A DNA stretch of 64,000 bases from Sindora glabra (taxonomy: Eukaryota > Streptophyta > Magnoliopsida > Fabales > Fabaceae), in NCBI GenBank assembly GCA_020226215.1, contig CM035233.1, positions 58,241,751 through 58,305,750 on the forward strand. The letters run 5' to 3'. The notes under the pieces were generated by a model. That model had not been told where the DNA came from. It searched no databases and saw only the letters and a list, made by a program, of their open reading frames with translations. Positions 62,301 to 64,000 of the stretch are shown here, one piece after another. How positions within the stretch are numbered: the stretch's first letter is position 1; the number at the start of each line of letters is the position of its first letter. Position numbers and translations under genes: made by a program.

Positions 62301-63918
62301 AATATAAAAGTACCTTTTTTAATTTAATTAATGATTGTTTTAATATTTTATTTTTATCATTTAAAAATTATAATAAATATAATTATTAATTATAAAATAT
62401 AAATATAAATATTTTATTAATTATATAATAAATAGAATGATACTTTATAAAATAAATACTAAGTAATAAATCATAAATATAAATTATAGATATAATTATA
62501 ATAGATATTTAATTGTAAATAGAATTGCATTTATTATATTTTATATTTATTGTCTTTCTCATCTATTATTTTAATATTCAATTATAAAAATAAAAATTAT
62601 TAATTTATTATGTATTTTATTTAAATTTAATAGAATTAATTATTCATTGTATTAATTATTTAAATAATATTTTTTATTTAAATTATATTTATTTTTTATT
62701 ATATTAAGATAAATTAAGATATATATATATATTAATATATCTAAAAGATATCTTAATTTTTTTTCTATAAACCTATTTTACTTTTTTATAATAAATTAAA
62801 AAAATAAGAAATTAATAAATTTAAAAAAATTATATTAAAAAGAGAGATTAGAAATATGATTTAAAAGAAAAGGATAATTAAAATAATTAAAATTTACTAA
62901 TATTTTTATTTTTAAATATAATTTTTAAGATTATATTAATTATTTTAATTATGCTTTCTAGAAAATTTAGAATTAAATTAAATAAAATATAAGAAACTAA
63001 TTCCTAAAAACTTAAAAAGTGTCAATTTCTTAATTTCAGTCAAATAACTTTGAGTACTTTTTAAAAATTTTATTTCTTAAAAAATTCAACTTCATATAAT
63101 AACTTACTTTTTATGTAAACGAATTGATCCTTTATTTATCTTATCATTATGTGTAAGATAGTAATATTAATATTTATCATAAATTATTTTTTCATTATAA
63201 TATTAAAATCTTGAATATACGAATTAATCATATTTTATCTTCTTTAAATGCAATATTCTACTTAAATTATTCTAATATATAAATTAAAATAAATTAAATT
63301 TATATTTTAGATTCATGTAAAATTCAAGAATGAATTTTTTAGTTAACTAGCTCAAAAAGCACCAACATAGTTCTAAGTTAGCAATTGTTTAAAGAGAAAT
63401 TAACAATCAAATTGAAGCCTCCAATAGGTCATGCAAATTGCTCATTTTTCGATATGCTTACTAATTTCTTTTTTCATAATTTTCAAATTGGAGCTTTATC
63501 GAAGCTCCAAGTCTCAATTTTTACTTTCCATTTTCGATTCGATGCAAATTATGGATTTGGATTGAATTTGATTCAATTAAAGAGATAAAAAAAAATAACT
63601 GTTAGAGATTAAAAAATTATCGTTAACTAGTTCTTTTTTTTAAAAAAAAAAATCTGTTTGACAATTCATCACTAAAAATTAAAGCAGCTACCAAACAAAA
63701 GAATAAAATAAAATGAAAAGGCAAAGAGTGTCATCTGAATTTCAGCCATCCTGGAATCGAATGGTCCGGAGAATTCAAGATGAGTCATAATTAAGTAAAA
63801 GCCAAAGACTAAAAAAATTAACAGTAGAATTATGACCAACTAATCATAATTAAAGGACCCCATTTGCATATGTAGATTAATTAAAAGACAACGTAATTAT
63901 AAAAACTAAAGCACAAAA

Positions 63919-64000
63919 TTACAAGGCGTTGCAAACTCCATTGGGCTGTCCTCGTAGTTGACGAGGCATCTCCAACAACAAATATATGCTTTGCTGATCC
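63919..64000 (-). CDS. Probable C-terminal exon of a gene running off the right edge
   Basis: On the minus strand from the window edge one frame reads DQQSIYLLLEMPRQLRGQ and ends PNGVCNAL with a TAA at 63919-63921. The codon composition is clearly less AT-biased than the surroundings and the frame stays open to the edge. Twenty-six residues are too few to identify a family. The adjacent 3' side (63700-63918) would be its 3' flank. Confidence 0.4.
   Translation of the reverse strand, partial: DQQSIYLLLEMPRQLRGQPNGVCNAL

Larger units (their letters stand above)
55224..63918. other. Long AT-rich intergenic region
   Basis: No gene on either strand over 8.7 kb. Simple repeats are listed separately. 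Slightly GC-richer patches at about 57090-57190 (pyrimidine-rich), 57590-57620 (A run, then GGGCGGGGGGG) and 60860-61080 have no frames or folds that I recognise. The last of these could be the edge of another element or an upstream gene region. Confidence 0.5.

Overview
This is nuclear DNA from a flowering plant, most likely a eudicot. It is very AT-rich, carries plant-only gene families (an L-type lectin receptor kinase and a DC1-domain protein), and is full of plant DNA transposons and retrotransposon debris. Nothing suggests bacterial, viral or organellar sequence, and I cannot name the species.

Only two genes look intact, both on the minus strand and both without introns: an L-type lectin receptor kinase (10488-12479) and a nine-repeat DC1/C1-like zinc-finger protein (35096-36859). 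A second lectin receptor kinase (32254-34161, same strand, about 20 kb away) is a pseudogene with a nonsense codon, two frameshift sites and replaced catalytic residues. A probable last exon of another minus-strand gene enters at the right edge (63919-64000). A weak open frame at 8882-9145 is reported with low confidence.

Layout: 1-2542 is AT-rich DNA holding a second copy of the sequence found downstream of the intact kinase gene. 2551-8593 is a complete but dead hAT transposon with near-perfect 8-bp target duplications. 8602-10475 is flanking DNA with small repeats. 10488-12479 is the intact kinase. 13100-29942 is a 3.1-kb direct duplication. Its second copy was later split by a 520-bp MITE (17432-17951) and by a 10-kb degenerate Mutator-like element (19334-29396), and its first copy preserves the empty site for both. 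29943-36859 holds the kinase pseudogene and the DC1 gene. 37003-50179 is AT-rich repeat debris, including a CACTA-like terminus at 46525 and a 283-bp tandem duplication. 50185-51830 is a solo LTR with perfect 5-bp target duplications. 54120-55214 is a long-TIR element with near-perfect 9-bp duplications. 55224-63918 is AT-rich and essentially featureless.

The two kinase copies look like an old tandem pair pushed apart by duplication and transposon insertion; one copy kept its function and the other decayed. The least explained structure is inside the 10-kb Mutator-like element. A short inverted-repeat motif (ATGTTACTATTT and its complement, often paired as hairpins) recurs dozens of times over about 8 kb, partly as tandem units of roughly 100-150 bp. 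I saw no complete new biological system. That motif array is the best candidate for something undescribed.
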